Part shown: one piece after another, positions 7,660 to 17,179 of the stretch
Position numbering within the stretch: position 1 is the first letter of the stretch
Layout of the letters: every line of letters starts with the position of its first letter
Source: Brevundimonas sp. AJA228-03
GTDB taxonomy: Bacteria; Pseudomonadota; Alphaproteobacteria; Caulobacterales; Caulobacteraceae
Assembly: GCF_017795885.1 (NCBI RefSeq)
Contig: NZ_CP059297.1
Span: 992,001 to 1,056,000, forward strand
Direction of reading: 5' to 3'
DNA length: 64,000 bases
Translations under genes and position numbers: made by a program
The notes under the pieces: generated by a model
The model's input: only the letters and a program-made list of their open reading frames with translations
Told to the model about the DNA's origin: nothing
The model's database searches: none

Positions 7660-8085
7660 CTGAAGCGGACGCCCCTATCGGGCGGTCCGAAGACCCAGCC
7701 CCGAAACACGGGGGGCGGGTCCCTGAAGCGTTCGACCGGCCTCAAGCCCGGCTCCGGATTTCAAAAGAAGGACAAGCCCGCGCCCAGCTCGTTCGAGGCC
7801 GAGCGCGAGGCGGCGCGCCGCAAGGCCCTGAATGCCCTCAAGCGCGCGAAGCGAGCGGCCGACAAGGCCGGGATCGCGCTCTCGGAATGGGAGGGCGAGT
7901 TCATCGAGGGCGTCACGGACCGCATCAAGACCTATGGCCGGGCCTTCGGTGACCCGGAAAAGGGCGCGCCGGGCCAGGCCCTGTCGGCCATGCAGGGCCG
8001 CAAGCTGAAGGAAATCACCCTGAAGGCGAACGGCGAGGCCCCGAAGCGCCGGTGGGGGCAGCGCAAGCCGCCCCCGACCGACTGA
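7660..8085 (+). CDS. Conserved basic protein of unknown function with a non-ATG start
   Basis: An open frame of 142 codons from CTG at 7660 to TGA at 8083-8085. It has no in-frame ATG, GTG or TTG near its front, so ordinary gene callers can miss it. The start reads (M)KRTPLSGGPK, like basic KRTPL-type N-termini in other proteins. Residues about 43-80 form a basic helix (EAEREAARRKALNALKRAKRA), followed by EWEGEFIEGVTDRIKTYGRAF and a basic tail ending RRWGQRKPPPTD. Composition and GC-rich third positions look coding. It lies two bases after gapR, suggesting one transcript. A nucleic-acid role is only a guess from charge. It ends flush against the convergent TonB receptor gene. Confidence 0.7.
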   Translation: MKRTPLSGGPKTQPRNTGGGSLKRSTGLKPGSGFQKKDKPAPSSFEAEREAARRKALNALKRAKRAADKAGIALSEWEGEFIEGVTDRIKTYGRAFGDPEKGAPGQALSAMQGRKLKEITLKANGEAPKRRWGQRKPPPTD

Positions 8086-10863
8086 TCAGTACAGGATCTT
8101 GCGGAACGTCAGGCTGATGATCCGGCCCTGCGGGTCGAGGTAGTCGGGCTGGTAGTTCAGGGCGATGTCGCCGGTCGAGGACCGGACGTCCTGGCGGCTG
8201 TCGAACAGGTTCTGGATGCCCAGATTGATCCGCGATCCCTTCAGCCAGGGGAATTTGGCCACCCAGGTCGGGCGCGACGCCAGGTCGGCGAACATGTTCA
8301 GGTTTACGGTGGTCTGCGACCCGAAGGTCAGGTCCGATCCACCGACGCCGCCGTCGACCTCGGTCCCCTCCAGCCAGTTGGCGTTCATGAAGGCACCCAG
8401 ACCGCTCTTGAACACCCCGCCCTGGACCTGGATCTCGTTACGCGGGGAGCCGCCGCGCGCGCCGGTCGCGGCACCGTCCAGCAGGTCGAGGACCGGCAGG
8501 GTGTCCGCGATCGTGATCTGATCTGCGAACCGGTAGGTGTGATAGACGGAAAAGATGAAACGCCCCTGGCCCGGCTGTCCGCCGCCGAAGCCGCCACGGC
8601 CGCCTCCGCCGAACATCATCGCACCGAAGCCGGCCCGTCCCTGGCCGCCACCGGCTCCCGGAGGCGGGCCGCCCGCGCCACCGGGACGACCTCCGCCCAG
8701 ACCGGGCATGCCGCCCGCGCCGGGCGCTCCCGGCGCGCCGGCGGCCGGAGGTGTCGGCGTTCCAAAGGCGCGCGAGTAGTTGAAACCGGTGCGCAGTTCC
8801 TCGCGCCGTGTCTCCGCATAGTTCAGCGGGCGGGCATCGATCGAAACCAGCTCTCCGGCGACCCGCGTAAAGCGCGACGGCAGGGCGGCCTCCAGATCGG
8901 CCGTGATCGTCGGGAAGGCACTGATGGCATTCTCGATCACGGTGTTGGTGTAGTTGGTGCTGACGCTGAAGTCCGTGGCCGACCAGGGCTTGAAGTTCAG
9001 ACCGACCTTCCAGACGTGGCGATTGTCGGCGCTGAGCCCGGCATTGCCGCCGTCGATCCGGTTGATCAGCACCGATTTGTTGGTGCGGTAGTCGAACACA
9101 GGAGAATTGGGCGTGGTGATGACCGGGTCGTTCAGCTGCTGGATCGTAGGCGCGCCCTCTTCGTCCGTATAGCTGACGATGACGCTGAAGGGATCGGCCG
9201 GCACCCAATTGAACCCGGCCCCCAGGGTCGTCAGGCCTCCGAAGTCGGAGGCGTGATCGTAACCGGCGTTGACGTTGACCGACAGGTCACCGAGAAAGCC
9301 CAGGATCTCGCGGCTGGGGTCCGAGACCGGCAGGGTGAAGTTGACAGTGCCATAGGCGCGGTCGCGGCCGATCGAGCGGCTGCTGAAGACGCTGGTCCTG
9401 GTGGCGTCGTTATAGCGCGAGCTTTCGGCGTCCAGGGTGCGGGTGTCGCCGCCCAGCTTGATGGTCGCGTTCACGCCACCCGCGGGGGCGTCGAACAGGT
9501 CGCCGGTGAGGACGGCCTCAAGGTTGCCGCCGCTGGCAACGGCGTTGGCAGTGTCCACCCGGCGGGTGAAGCTGGAGGCGGCCAGGGCTCCGAAGGGGTT
9601 CAGCGTTCCGGCGGTCACTGCGGCCCGGGCGGCGGTGGCGTCGAGCCCGCGACCCGTGACGGTGTCGGTCTCGACCCGGTCATAGGCACCGGACAGGGTC
9701 CAGCGATAGTCGCCGACGTATCCGTCCAGAAGCAGACCCAGATTGCCGGTCAGGGTCTCGTTATCGCGGGTCACGGCACCCGGGTCGGCGATGTAGCGAT
9801 AGACGTTCACGTCACGCGAGAAGGGCGACCCGTTCCGCCCTGCGGGGGCCTGAAGCGTCACACCCGGCAGGCCCAGGTAGCTGAAGCTGGCGGTGTCGTT
9901 CAGGGTCAGGCTGACGGTGCCCTTGATGGTCTCGTTCAGGTCGCGGGCCCAGGATGTGGTCAGACGGGTGGCGTCTCCGCGCGGCAGCAGGGTGCGATAG
10001 GCACCGAGATCGCCTGTGCGAGGCGCGTTCGCTCCGGCCGCGAACTGTGCCAGCGTCGGGTTGGATACGCCGGGGTTGGCGGCGACCGTGACCGGCGTGC
10101 CCGCCAGCGTCGTCAGGGCCGGATCAATCTGGCTGCCGTAGGGAATACCCGCGACGTTGCCGATAAGATCGAAAGGTTGCGAGCCCGGCGAGCGGGTGAT
10201 GTCGCGCTCGTCTTCCCACAGGGCGGTATTGTGGGTCTGCTCCAGCTCGAAGTTCCAGCGGTTGCGGACGTTGACCTGAAACGCGCTGAGCTGGGCGCCG
10301 GTGGTTGTCCTGCCACCCTGCGCCGGTCCGCTGGCGCGGCCTTGCAGCGAGCCCTGGCGGAAGTCGGACTTCAGGATGATGTTGACGACTCGCTGGTCAG
10401 CCGCGAAGCCATAGGTCAGGGCAACCTCTTCCGGCAGGATCTCGAACCGCTCGATCGCCTCGAACGGGATGCCCCGAATCTCCTGGAAGCCCGAGGTGCG
10501 GCGCCCGTTCAGCAGCACGATAGGACCGCCGTCGCCGCGTCCGCGCCCGCTGCGGGTCAAGGGTTCGACCGCCGCCAACAGCTCTGCGACGTTCGTCGCG
10601 CCATAGGCCGCCAGCTGTTCGGAGGTCAGGGTGATGTCAGGTTCGATATCGCCGCGGACGCTGCCGCGCGGCCTGGGTCCCGACACGAGGACGTCGTCCA
10701 CGACGTCCCCATCCGCGCTGGAGACCGGCGCGCCTGTGGGCTGAGCGTCCTGTTCGTCCCGCGCCTCGGTCGCCGGCGCGGTCCGGGGCGGAACGGTCTG
10801 CACGGGCGCCGTCTGAAGGGTGCCGGAGGCAAGCGCGTAAAGCAGGGCTGAAGAGATTGTCAT
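8086..10863 (-). CDS. TonB-dependent outer-membrane receptor with Gly/Pro-rich insert
   Basis: A 925-residue receptor. After a short N-terminal hydrophobic segment and a Pro/Ala linker comes a TonB-box-like VVDDVLVSGPRP, then a plug with GGPIVLLNGRRTSGFQEIRGIPFEAIERFEILPEE and RVVNIILKSDF. The C-terminus is the beta-barrel ending LTFRKILY with a terminal aromatic. Residues about 702-765 are almost only Gly, Pro, Ala, Arg and Met, inserted between two barrel strands just before the FIFSVYHTYRF strand, probably a long extracellular loop. No substrate genes flank it. Substrate unknown. Confidence 0.88.
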   Translation of the reverse strand: MTISSALLYALASGTLQTAPVQTVPPRTAPATEARDEQDAQPTGAPVSSADGDVVDDVLVSGPRPRGSVRGDIEPDITLTSEQLAAYGATNVAELLAAVEPLTRSGRGRGDGGPIVLLNGRRTSGFQEIRGIPFEAIERFEILPEEVALTYGFAADQRVVNIILKSDFRQGSLQGRASGPAQGGRTTTGAQLSAFQVNVRNRWNFELEQTHNTALWEDERDITRSPGSQPFDLIGNVAGIPYGSQIDPALTTLAGTPVTVAANPGVSNPTLAQFAAGANAPRTGDLGAYRTLLPRGDATRLTTSWARDLNETIKGTVSLTLNDTASFSYLGLPGVTLQAPAGRNGSPFSRDVNVYRYIADPGAVTRDNETLTGNLGLLLDGYVGDYRWTLSGAYDRVETDTVTGRGLDATAARAAVTAGTLNPFGALAASSFTRRVDTANAVASGGNLEAVLTGDLFDAPAGGVNATIKLGGDTRTLDAESSRYNDATRTSVFSSRSIGRDRAYGTVNFTLPVSDPSREILGFLGDLSVNVNAGYDHASDFGGLTTLGAGFNWVPADPFSVIVSYTDEEGAPTIQQLNDPVITTPNSPVFDYRTNKSVLINRIDGGNAGLSADNRHVWKVGLNFKPWSATDFSVSTNYTNTVIENAISAFPTITADLEAALPSRFTRVAGELVSIDARPLNYAETRREELRTGFNYSRAFGTPTPPAAGAPGAPGAGGMPGLGGGRPGGAGGPPPGAGGGQGRAGFGAMMFGGGGRGGFGGGQPGQGRFIFSVYHTYRFADQITIADTLPVLDLLDGAATGARGGSPRNEIQVQGGVFKSGLGAFMNANWLEGTEVDGGVGGSDLTFGSQTTVNLNMFADLASRPTWVAKFPWLKGSRINLGIQNLFDSRQDVRSSTGDIALNYQPDYLDPQGRIISLTFRKILY

Positions 10864-11041
10864 GAAACGGTCCGGACAGAACGAGGAAATGGCCCGACGT
10901 TTTGAGGCCTGCGCGATGCGGCCCTGTCCGGCGGTCGTTGTTACACGACTCTGCTATCTGTATCCGTCGCGGCGTCAATGAGGCCGATTGTGTCGGCGAC
11001 ACGTCCGGGTTGAAGCGTGCGGCTTTGAAGCCACAGTGCGT

Positions 11042-12490
11042 TCAGGAGGCTTCCTTCAGCCCGCCTTCCAGCCCCTGCTCGCGAACCTTTCGATACAGGG
11101 TCGAGCGGCCGATGCCGAGACGACGCGCGATCTCGGACATATGGCCCGCATAGACCTCGATGGCGTGTTGGATCAGGTCGCGCTCGATGTCTTCCAGCGT
11201 GCGCAGATGTCCCCGTTCGTCGAGGATCCGGATGGGCTGTTCAGGCAGAGGGGGCAGGTCGGCGTAGCTCGCTGCGATCGCGGCCGAGGGCCGGGACGGT
11301 GGTTCCAGCGGCATGGCGATCCCCGAGATGGCCGGGAAGTCATGCGGTTGCAGGAACGGCGCATCGGCGAGGACGATGGCGCGATAAATGGTGTTCTCCA
11401 GCTGGCGTACATTGCCGGGCCAGTCGAAGGCGGTCAGCAGGGCGAGGGTCTCGGGCGCGGCGCCGGCGATCCGCTTGCCCTCCTCGACGTTGAAACGCCC
11501 GATGAAGTGATCGATCAGGGCCGGGATGTCCTCGCGGCGTTCGCGCAGGGCCGGGGCCTCGATGGGGAAGACGTTCAGGCGATAGAAGAGGTCCTCGCGA
11601 AAATGGCCCTCGGCCACGGCCGTCGAGAGGTCGCGGTTGGTGGCCGAGACGATTCTGACATCGACCTTGACCGAACGCTTGGCGCCGACCGGGTCGATCT
11701 CGCCTTCCTGCAGCGCACGCAGCAGTTTCACCTGCATATCCAGCGGCAGTTCGCCGATCTCGTCCAGGAACAGGGTGCCGCCGTTGGCCTCCATGAACTT
11801 GCCGAGGTGCTTGTCCGAGGCCCCGGTGAACGCGCCCTTCTCGTGGCCGAACAGGATCGACTCGACCAGGTTGGCGGGCAGGGCACCACAGTTGACGGCC
11901 ACGAACGGCTTGCCGGCGCGTTCGGAGGCACCGTGCAGGGCGCGGGCGATGACTTCTTTACCGACACCGCTTTCGCCCGTGATCAGCACGGGGATGGACG
12001 ATCTGGCGGCGCGCGCACCGAGCTGCTTGACGATCTGCATTGGACGGCTGTCGCCGACCAGATCGGCGAAGGTGACGCGGCCGGCCACGTGTTTTTTCAG
12101 CCGACCGACCTCGGCGGTCAGCTGGGTCAGCTGAAGCGCGTTCCTGATGCCGACCAGAATGCGTTCCGGGCTGGCTGGCTTGATGAAGAAGTCCTGGGCC
12201 CCGGCCTGCATCGCCTTGACCACGGTTTCAATCCCGCCATTGGCGGTCAGGACGATGACGGGCGCAGTCACGCCGGCGGTGCGGATCTCTGCCAGGGCCT
12301 CCATGCCGCTCATGCCCGGCATGACGAGGTCCAGCAGGACGACGTCGGCCCCGCCGCCCTTTGTCAGGCGGTCGATGGCCTCGCCGCCGGACTCGGCGTG
12401 CACGACGACATAGCCTTCGCGGTCCAGCACAGCCTGAACCAGGCGGCGCTGGGTCGGATCGTCATCGACCACCAGAACGGTCTTGGCCAT
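11042..12490 (-). CDS. tacA: Sigma-54-dependent response regulator, TacA-like
   Basis: A 482-residue NtrC-family activator. The receiver domain spans residues 1-120 with phospho-acceptor D54 ([11 protein letters not shown]) and K104. The AAA+ domain has Walker A GESGVGKE (172-179), the sigma-54 contact loop GAFTGA (219-224) and Walker [11 protein letters not shown] (239-248). The C-terminal Fis-type HTH ends with [18 protein letters not shown]. Length and the N-terminal sequence resemble Caulobacter TacA, which receives phosphate through ShkA-ShpA and turns on stalk genes. No histidine kinase is next to it, as expected for TacA. The gene symbol is by resemblance, not a search. Confidence 0.8.
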   Translation of the reverse strand: MAKTVLVVDDDPTQRRLVQAVLDREGYVVVHAESGGEAIDRLTKGGGADVVLLDLVMPGMSGMEALAEIRTAGVTAPVIVLTANGGIETVVKAMQAGAQDFFIKPASPERILVGIRNALQLTQLTAEVGRLKKHVAGRVTFADLVGDSRPMQIVKQLGARAARSSIPVLITGESGVGKEVIARALHGASERAGKPFVAVNCGALPANLVESILFGHEKGAFTGASDKHLGKFMEANGGTLFLDEIGELPLDMQVKLLRALQEGEIDPVGAKRSVKVDVRIVSATNRDLSTAVAEGHFREDLFYRLNVFPIEAPALRERREDIPALIDHFIGRFNVEEGKRIAGAAPETLALLTAFDWPGNVRQLENTIYRAIVLADAPFLQPHDFPAISGIAMPLEPPSRPSAAIAASYADLPPLPEQPIRILDERGHLRTLEDIERDLIQHAIEVYAGHMSEIARRLGIGRSTLYRKVREQGLEGGLKEAS

Positions 12491-12607
12491 TGGGCACCCT
12501 CATCAACCGGATCGGCCGTCGCACAGGCAAGCGCGACTGGCTCGTTTCGGCACGGATTTAGGTCCTGCGCGGTGAAGATCGGGTGAGAGGGCGTGGTGTG
12601 CGGGCGG

Positions 12608-14410
12608 TTAACAGGGTGGCGGGAATGCGTTGGTCGACAGGGTCGATGACCCGCGTCCCTTGACCGCCAGATCCTTCCAGCCGCCCGGCGCAACCGGGAC
12701 CAGGTGGCCGTCCCGGAGCAGCTGCCGGGCATCGCCGGGTGGCGACCCGGCGCAGGTCGGGATGGGGTAGTCGCCGACAGGCACGAAGGCATCGCCGTCC
12801 TGGCGCGCGAACAGCGTGATGCGGTCCACCTGCACGAGCAGGATTTCCAGCGGTGGCTGTCCATTCATGTCGCGCTGGGTGGCGAGACAAAGGCCGGGGA
12901 GGGTACAGGCGCGTCTGGGGTCGTCCAACGCCGGCGTCGCCAGGAAGGCGTCCGGCAGGCGGGCCTCGCCCGGCAGGGTCTCGATGGAAGGGGTGAAGGT
13001 CTCAGTCGCCAGATCATCGGACGTAAGTCCGTCCTTCGCCGCACGGGCGCGTTTGGCGATCTCTGCATCCGGTGAGGCGATCAGGCGATCCAGCGCTGCG
13101 GTGCCGACGCGACCGCTGCTGAAGGCAAGAAACGCGTAGTCGAAAGCCTGAGGCGTGACCTTGCCCGCCTGCAGCCGTGCGACCTGATCGGCGACCGACA
13201 GCCGGGCGGGGTCTGCCAGCGGGCTGAACAGGGCCAGTATGATGGCGACCTCCAGCACGGCGGTGGCGATGTTGGTGCGCTCCAGCGGCTGCATCCAGTC
13301 GCCCCTTGACCAGAAGGTCCTGAGCGCGGCGAAGCCGTAACCGCTCGCATAGGCCAGACCGACCAGGGCGCAGGCCACGGCGATGATCCGGTCGGGCGTC
13401 AGGCCATGCTGACCGATACGCAAGGACAGGCCCCAGAAGGCGATCAGGATCAGCGGCGTCAGCAGGACCGAGGCGACGCGGACGGCGATCCGGAGCACGG
13501 ACGGCGGCAGGTTATCCGCACGGCCATCCTGATAGGCGGCGTTGATCAGGATGATCAGGGCACCGGCGGCGGCCAGGACCAGGGCCGTGGCGCTGCCGGT
13601 CTCCCAGAGGCCGTCCAGGCCGGTGAAGGGCAGGGCAGCCAGGAATCCCCCGACCAGCACGGTCAGGACCAGCAGCAGCCAGGACAGCAGCATCAGGGCG
13701 ACGGTGCGCACGCCCCGGATCAGGCCGTCGCGGACATCCGTCAGCTGGACGGCCATGGCGAAGGCGAGGCCCGTCAGCGGCAGCGAGAACCAGGCCTCTT
13801 TCAGAAGATCGCCGAGGAAGCTCAGGCCGATGATGTTGAACAGAGCCGCCCCGAGGAACAGCAGCAACCAGAAGGCCCCCGCGAAGGCGACCGACAGGGC
13901 CAGCTGGACCCCGGCCATCCAGGCGACGTCGAAATAGGTGGCATAGGTGGCGAACAGACGCCGCTCACGGTCGGCCGGGACGATCAGATGGTGGGCGATG
14001 AACAGGGCCGTTGCCCCGAAGGCCATCAGGCCGAAGGTCAGCTGTGTGCCCTGGCCGGCGGTCTGTCGGGAAATGTCGTGCAACGCCAGCAGCGCCAGGA
14101 TGATGGCGGCGACGGCAGCCCAGATCCCGAGGGTCCGCAGCCTCAGGCGACCCACGCCGGCGAGCAGGACCAGCGGCAGGTAGAGGGACACGATCAGCAA
14201 TGGACCGAACACGGCCGGCTCGGTCGCGGGCCAGGTGGGCGGGCCGCCCTCGGTCGACTGGAACAGCCAGTAGAGCAACACGCCCTGGATCAGCCCGATG
14301 ACCAGTCGCGCCAGCCCGATGGTCCGGCGATCTCCGGTCTGGCCCAGTGTGTCGCGGCCTGCGCCGTGTTGTTCCGTGGTCTCTGTCGTCATGGTTCGCC
14401 CCCTGCCCAT
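12608..14410 (-). CDS. DUF4153 multi-pass membrane protein
   Basis: A 600-residue inner-membrane protein with roughly 11-13 hydrophobic segments between residues 30 and 430 and a soluble C-terminal domain of about 160 residues rich in aspartate. The pattern and the PLIVSLYLPLVLLAGVGRL region fit DUF4153. The true start may be the ATG at 14392 (MTTETTEQH), six codons in. Function unknown. It is transcribed like the TacA-like gene upstream on the map but separated by 117 bases, so probably a separate unit. Confidence 0.75.
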   Translation of the reverse strand: MGRGRTMTTETTEQHGAGRDTLGQTGDRRTIGLARLVIGLIQGVLLYWLFQSTEGGPPTWPATEPAVFGPLLIVSLYLPLVLLAGVGRLRLRTLGIWAAVAAIILALLALHDISRQTAGQGTQLTFGLMAFGATALFIAHHLIVPADRERRLFATYATYFDVAWMAGVQLALSVAFAGAFWLLLFLGAALFNIIGLSFLGDLLKEAWFSLPLTGLAFAMAVQLTDVRDGLIRGVRTVALMLLSWLLLVLTVLVGGFLAALPFTGLDGLWETGSATALVLAAAGALIILINAAYQDGRADNLPPSVLRIAVRVASVLLTPLILIAFWGLSLRIGQHGLTPDRIIAVACALVGLAYASGYGFAALRTFWSRGDWMQPLERTNIATAVLEVAIILALFSPLADPARLSVADQVARLQAGKVTPQAFDYAFLAFSSGRVGTAALDRLIASPDAEIAKRARAAKDGLTSDDLATETFTPSIETLPGEARLPDAFLATPALDDPRRACTLPGLCLATQRDMNGQPPLEILLVQVDRITLFARQDGDAFVPVGDYPIPTCAGSPPGDARQLLRDGHLVPVAPGGWKDLAVKGRGSSTLSTNAFPPPC

Positions 14411-14442
14411 CCGGGCGGCCTATCTGACCTCAAGCGCGGCCG

Positions 14443-14928
14443 TCAGGGAAGCGATGGTTCCTGACGAACGGCCCGGGCGAGGTAGCAGCCGCGGGGCGCG
14501 AAATGGATATGGACCTGTTCGGTCGCCGGATGGCCGAACCATTCCTCGAGACGGGCATCCAGCTCGGTGCCGTCGATGACGAGACCTTCCAGCATCATGT
14601 TCCGGCGATCGTAGATGCGTAGCGACAACGGGCGTCTGCGTAACATCTCGGGCGCGGGCCCCTCGACGGGCTCGGCCTGGACGGCAGCCTCGCGAACGAA
14701 GATGGGGCCGGACGCGCGATAGGGCGAGGACGGATCGGTCATATGGGCGTGATGGACCAGAACCAGCCGTTCCCCGACCGCGGCGTCGCGCAGGCTGACG
14801 CGGCAGGGGGCGCGGCCGGGTGCGTCGGCGATCCAGCGCCGCGCGCCGACGGCGGCCAGATCGGCCTCCGTCATGGTGAAATAGGGCGCGAACGGCGCGA
14901 CGGGCAGGGCTTCGATTCGATAGGTCAT
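14443..14928 (-). CDS. DUF1203 domain-containing protein
   Basis: A 161-residue cytoplasmic protein beginning MTYRIEALPVAPFAPYF. It has the DUF1203 hallmarks of an N-terminal Arg/Cys element (GRAPCRVSLRDA), a LVHHAHM histidine motif, PIFVRE and a C-terminal HIHFAPRGCYLARA. The start at 14928 has GGAG 10-13 bases upstream (in CAGGAGTTTGCCC); a longer in-frame start at 15024 adds a poorly conserved basic tail. Function unknown. It is divergent from pepF. Confidence 0.8.
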   Translation of the reverse strand: MTYRIEALPVAPFAPYFTMTEADLAAVGARRWIADAPGRAPCRVSLRDAAVGERLVLVHHAHMTDPSSPYRASGPIFVREAAVQAEPVEGPAPEMLRRRPLSLRIYDRRNMMLEGLVIDGTELDARLEEWFGHPATEQVHIHFAPRGCYLARAVRQEPSLP

Positions 14929-15032
14929 GGGCAAACTCCTGAGGGAATGGCCCAGCGTGCGACGATCCATGCCGTTCGTCTGGCGGCTTTCGGCCGTTGC
15001 GCCGCGCCGCCCGTGACCCCACAACGAGGGGC

Positions 15033-16841
15033 ATGAACGCGCCCTTCAAAGCCCCGCCCCCTTCCGATCCCGCCGAGCCCCCGCTGTGGGACCTGTCCGA
15101 CCTCTATGGCTCGCGCACCGACGCGAAGATCGCGGCCGATCTGGAGACCGCACGACAGGGCGTGGCCGAGATGAATGCGCTGCAAGGGCGGTTCGTCGAA
15201 AATCGCGGCGATCCGGGGGCGCTGGGGGCGACCCTGAACCGGGCGATCACCCTTTATGAACAGGCCAGTGAGCGTCTCGGAGCCCTCGGGGCTTATGCGT
15301 TCCTGGCCGCCTCGACCGCGCGCGACGATGCCGGGGCGCAGGGATTCGAGGCGGACCTGCGCGAGAAGATCACCACAATCGCCACCCCGACCGTCTGGCT
15401 GACGCTGGAGATCAACCAGCTGGAGGAGGCCGAGATCGAGGCGGCGCTGGCCGCCGATGCCGGCGCGGCGAAGTGGCGGCCCTGGCTGCGGCGCGTGCGG
15501 GCCATGAAGCCGCATGAGCTGTCGGGCGAGCTTGAGACCTTCATCGCCGAACGGATGCCGATCGCGGCCCAGTGGCCCCGGCTGTTTGACGAAACCCTGG
15601 CGGCGCTGCGGGTCGAGAGCGGCAAGAAGAGCCTGACGCTGTCGGAGGCGCTCAACCAGCTGTCCGATCCGAAGGAGGCCAGGCGTCGCTCTGCGGCCGA
15701 GGGGCTGAACGCCGCCCTGGCGGCGCGGGCCTCGACGCTTGCGCTCACGCTCAACACCGTCGCGGCCGAAAAGGCGATGGAGGACCGCTGGCGCGGTTTC
15801 AAACGTCCCGCCGACAGCCGCCACCTGGCCAATGAGGTCGATGGCGAGGCGGTGGACGCCATGGCCGATGCGGTTGCCGCCGCCTATCCGAAACTGTCGC
15901 ACCGCTACTATGCGCTGAAGGCGAAGGCGCTGGGCAAGTCCACGCTGGACCAGTGGGACCGCAATGCGCCGCTGGAGACGACTGCCCCGCGCGGGTTCGA
16001 CTGGCAGCAGGGCCGCGAACTGGTGCTGGAAAGCTTCGGCGACCTGGGGTCCGAGTTCGCCGACCGGGCCGGGCGGTTCTTCGATCAGCCCTGGATCGAC
16101 GCGCGCGCGCGGGCCGGCAAGCAGTCGGGGGCCTATGCCCACCCGGTGACGGCCGACCGCCACCCCTATGTCTTCCTGAATTGGATGGGCGAGCGACGCG
16201 ACGTCCTGACCCTGGCGCATGAGCTGGGCCATGGCGTGCACCAGACCCTGGCGGCCGGGAAGGGGACCCTTCTGGCCGACACGCCGTTGACCCTTGCCGA
16301 GACCGCCTCGATCTTCGCCGAGGGTCTGACGTTCGACCGGCTGCTGACGACTGCGCCCAGGGCCGAGCGGCGGGGTCTTCTGGCGGGGCGGATCGAGGAC
16401 GGGCTGAACACCGTCGTCCGCCAGATCGCCTTCCACCGTTTCGAGACGCGGTTTCACGACGAGCGGGCGAAGGGCGAGGTCTCCGCCGACCGGCTCGGTG
16501 AGCTGTTCCTTGAGGAGATGGGCGCGTCGCTGGGCCCGGCCGTGACGCTGAACCCCGGCTATGAGACGTGGTGGAGCTATGTCAGCCACTTCGTCCACTC
16601 GCCATTCTACGTCTATGCCTATGCGTTCGGCGACCTGCTGGTCGCGGCGCTGATGGAGACGCGGCGAAAGGATCCGGACGGATTCGCGCCGCTGTATCGC
16701 GAGCTGCTGGCCGCAGGCGGAACCAGGACCTATGTCGAGGCGCTGGAGCCGTTCGGGCTGAACCCGCGCGACCCGGCCTTCTGGGCCATCGGGACGCAGA
16801 GACTGGAACGGCTGGTCGATCAGTTCGAGGCGTTGGGTTGA
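15033..16841 (+). CDS. pepF: M3 family oligoendopeptidase F
   Basis: A 602-residue cytoplasmic zinc metallopeptidase. The HExxH zinc motif lies at H396-E397-L398-G399-H400 (LAHELGHGVHQ), and the third ligand region follows in TLAETASIFAEGLTFDRLL. The N-terminal LWDLSDLYGSRTD and C-terminal SPFYVYAYAFGDLLVAAL are typical of the PepF/M3B clade. It degrades peptides of about 7-17 residues. The ATG at 15033 is chosen; an upstream TTG at 14997 lies in the divergent promoter region. Its TGA touches the -35 of the brnT promoter. Confidence 0.92.
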   Translation: MNAPFKAPPPSDPAEPPLWDLSDLYGSRTDAKIAADLETARQGVAEMNALQGRFVENRGDPGALGATLNRAITLYEQASERLGALGAYAFLAASTARDDAGAQGFEADLREKITTIATPTVWLTLEINQLEEAEIEAALAADAGAAKWRPWLRRVRAMKPHELSGELETFIAERMPIAAQWPRLFDETLAALRVESGKKSLTLSEALNQLSDPKEARRRSAAEGLNAALAARASTLALTLNTVAAEKAMEDRWRGFKRPADSRHLANEVDGEAVDAMADAVAAAYPKLSHRYYALKAKALGKSTLDQWDRNAPLETTAPRGFDWQQGRELVLESFGDLGSEFADRAGRFFDQPWIDARARAGKQSGAYAHPVTADRHPYVFLNWMGERRDVLTLAHELGHGVHQTLAAGKGTLLADTPLTLAETASIFAEGLTFDRLLTTAPRAERRGLLAGRIEDGLNTVVRQIAFHRFETRFHDERAKGEVSADRLGELFLEEMGASLGPAVTLNPGYETWWSYVSHFVHSPFYVYAYAFGDLLVAALMETRRKDPDGFAPLYRELLAAGGTRTYVEALEPFGLNPRDPAFWAIGTQRLERLVDQFEALG

Positions 16842-16843
16842 AG

Positions 16844-16869
16844 TTGTAAATACAAAATTGTAAGTACAA
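16844..16869 (+). promoter_or_regulatory. Twin palindromic operator over the brnT-brnA promoter
   Basis: TTGTAAATACAA (16844-16855) and TTGTAAGTACAA (16858-16869) are two copies of TTGTA-N2-TACAA, 14 bp centre to centre. TACAAT at 16865-16870 is a good -10, so a bound repressor would sit on the promoter. BrnA antitoxins are ribbon-helix-helix proteins that repress their own operon, which fits paired short palindromes. The stretch is strikingly AT-rich against its surroundings. Confidence 0.7.
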
Positions 16870-16879
16870 TGTGACGTGG

Positions 16880-17179
16880 ATGAAGTTCGACTGGGATGAT
16901 GCGAAGGCGCGCAGCAATCTGGCCAAACACGGCATCGCGTTCGACTGGGCGATCCATGTGTTTGAAGATCCTGATGCCATAAGCGGTATGGACCGGGTTG
17001 TTGATGGCGAGATGCGTTGGCGGACTGTCGGACGCGTTGGATTCACGACCATCCTGTTCGTTGGACATACCTGGGTTGACGAAGACGGTGAAATCTATGT
17101 GCGTGTGATCACGGCCCGAAAGGCGAGCAGACATGAAATCAAGGGATATGAAACCGGCGACGAGAGATATCTCAGCTGA
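16880..17179 (+). CDS. brnT: BrnT family ribonuclease toxin
   Basis: A 99-residue BrnT toxin starting MKFDWDDAKARSNLAKHGIAF, with the usual later parts WRTVGRVGFTTILFVGHTW and IYVRVITARKASRHEIKGYE. BrnT has a RelE-like fold and cuts RNA. The ATG at 16880 gives the conserved BrnT start; a GTG at 16871 would add three residues. With the -10 at 16865-16870 the mRNA would begin within a few bases of the ATG, so translation may be leaderless. It overlaps brnA. Confidence 0.88.
   Translation: MKFDWDDAKARSNLAKHGIAFDWAIHVFEDPDAISGMDRVVDGEMRWRTVGRVGFTTILFVGHTWVDEDGEIYVRVITARKASRHEIKGYETGDERYLS

Noticed and set aside
8539..10851. 770-codon plus-strand open frame opposite the TonB receptor gene
   Set aside because: Arg/Gly/Gln-rich translation without any family motif; a usual antisense shadow of a GC-rich gene. 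The minus-strand receptor has clear plug and barrel motifs.
10988..12586. 532-codon plus-strand frame opposite the TacA-like regulator
   Set aside because: No motifs; the minus strand has receiver, AAA+ and HTH domains in full.
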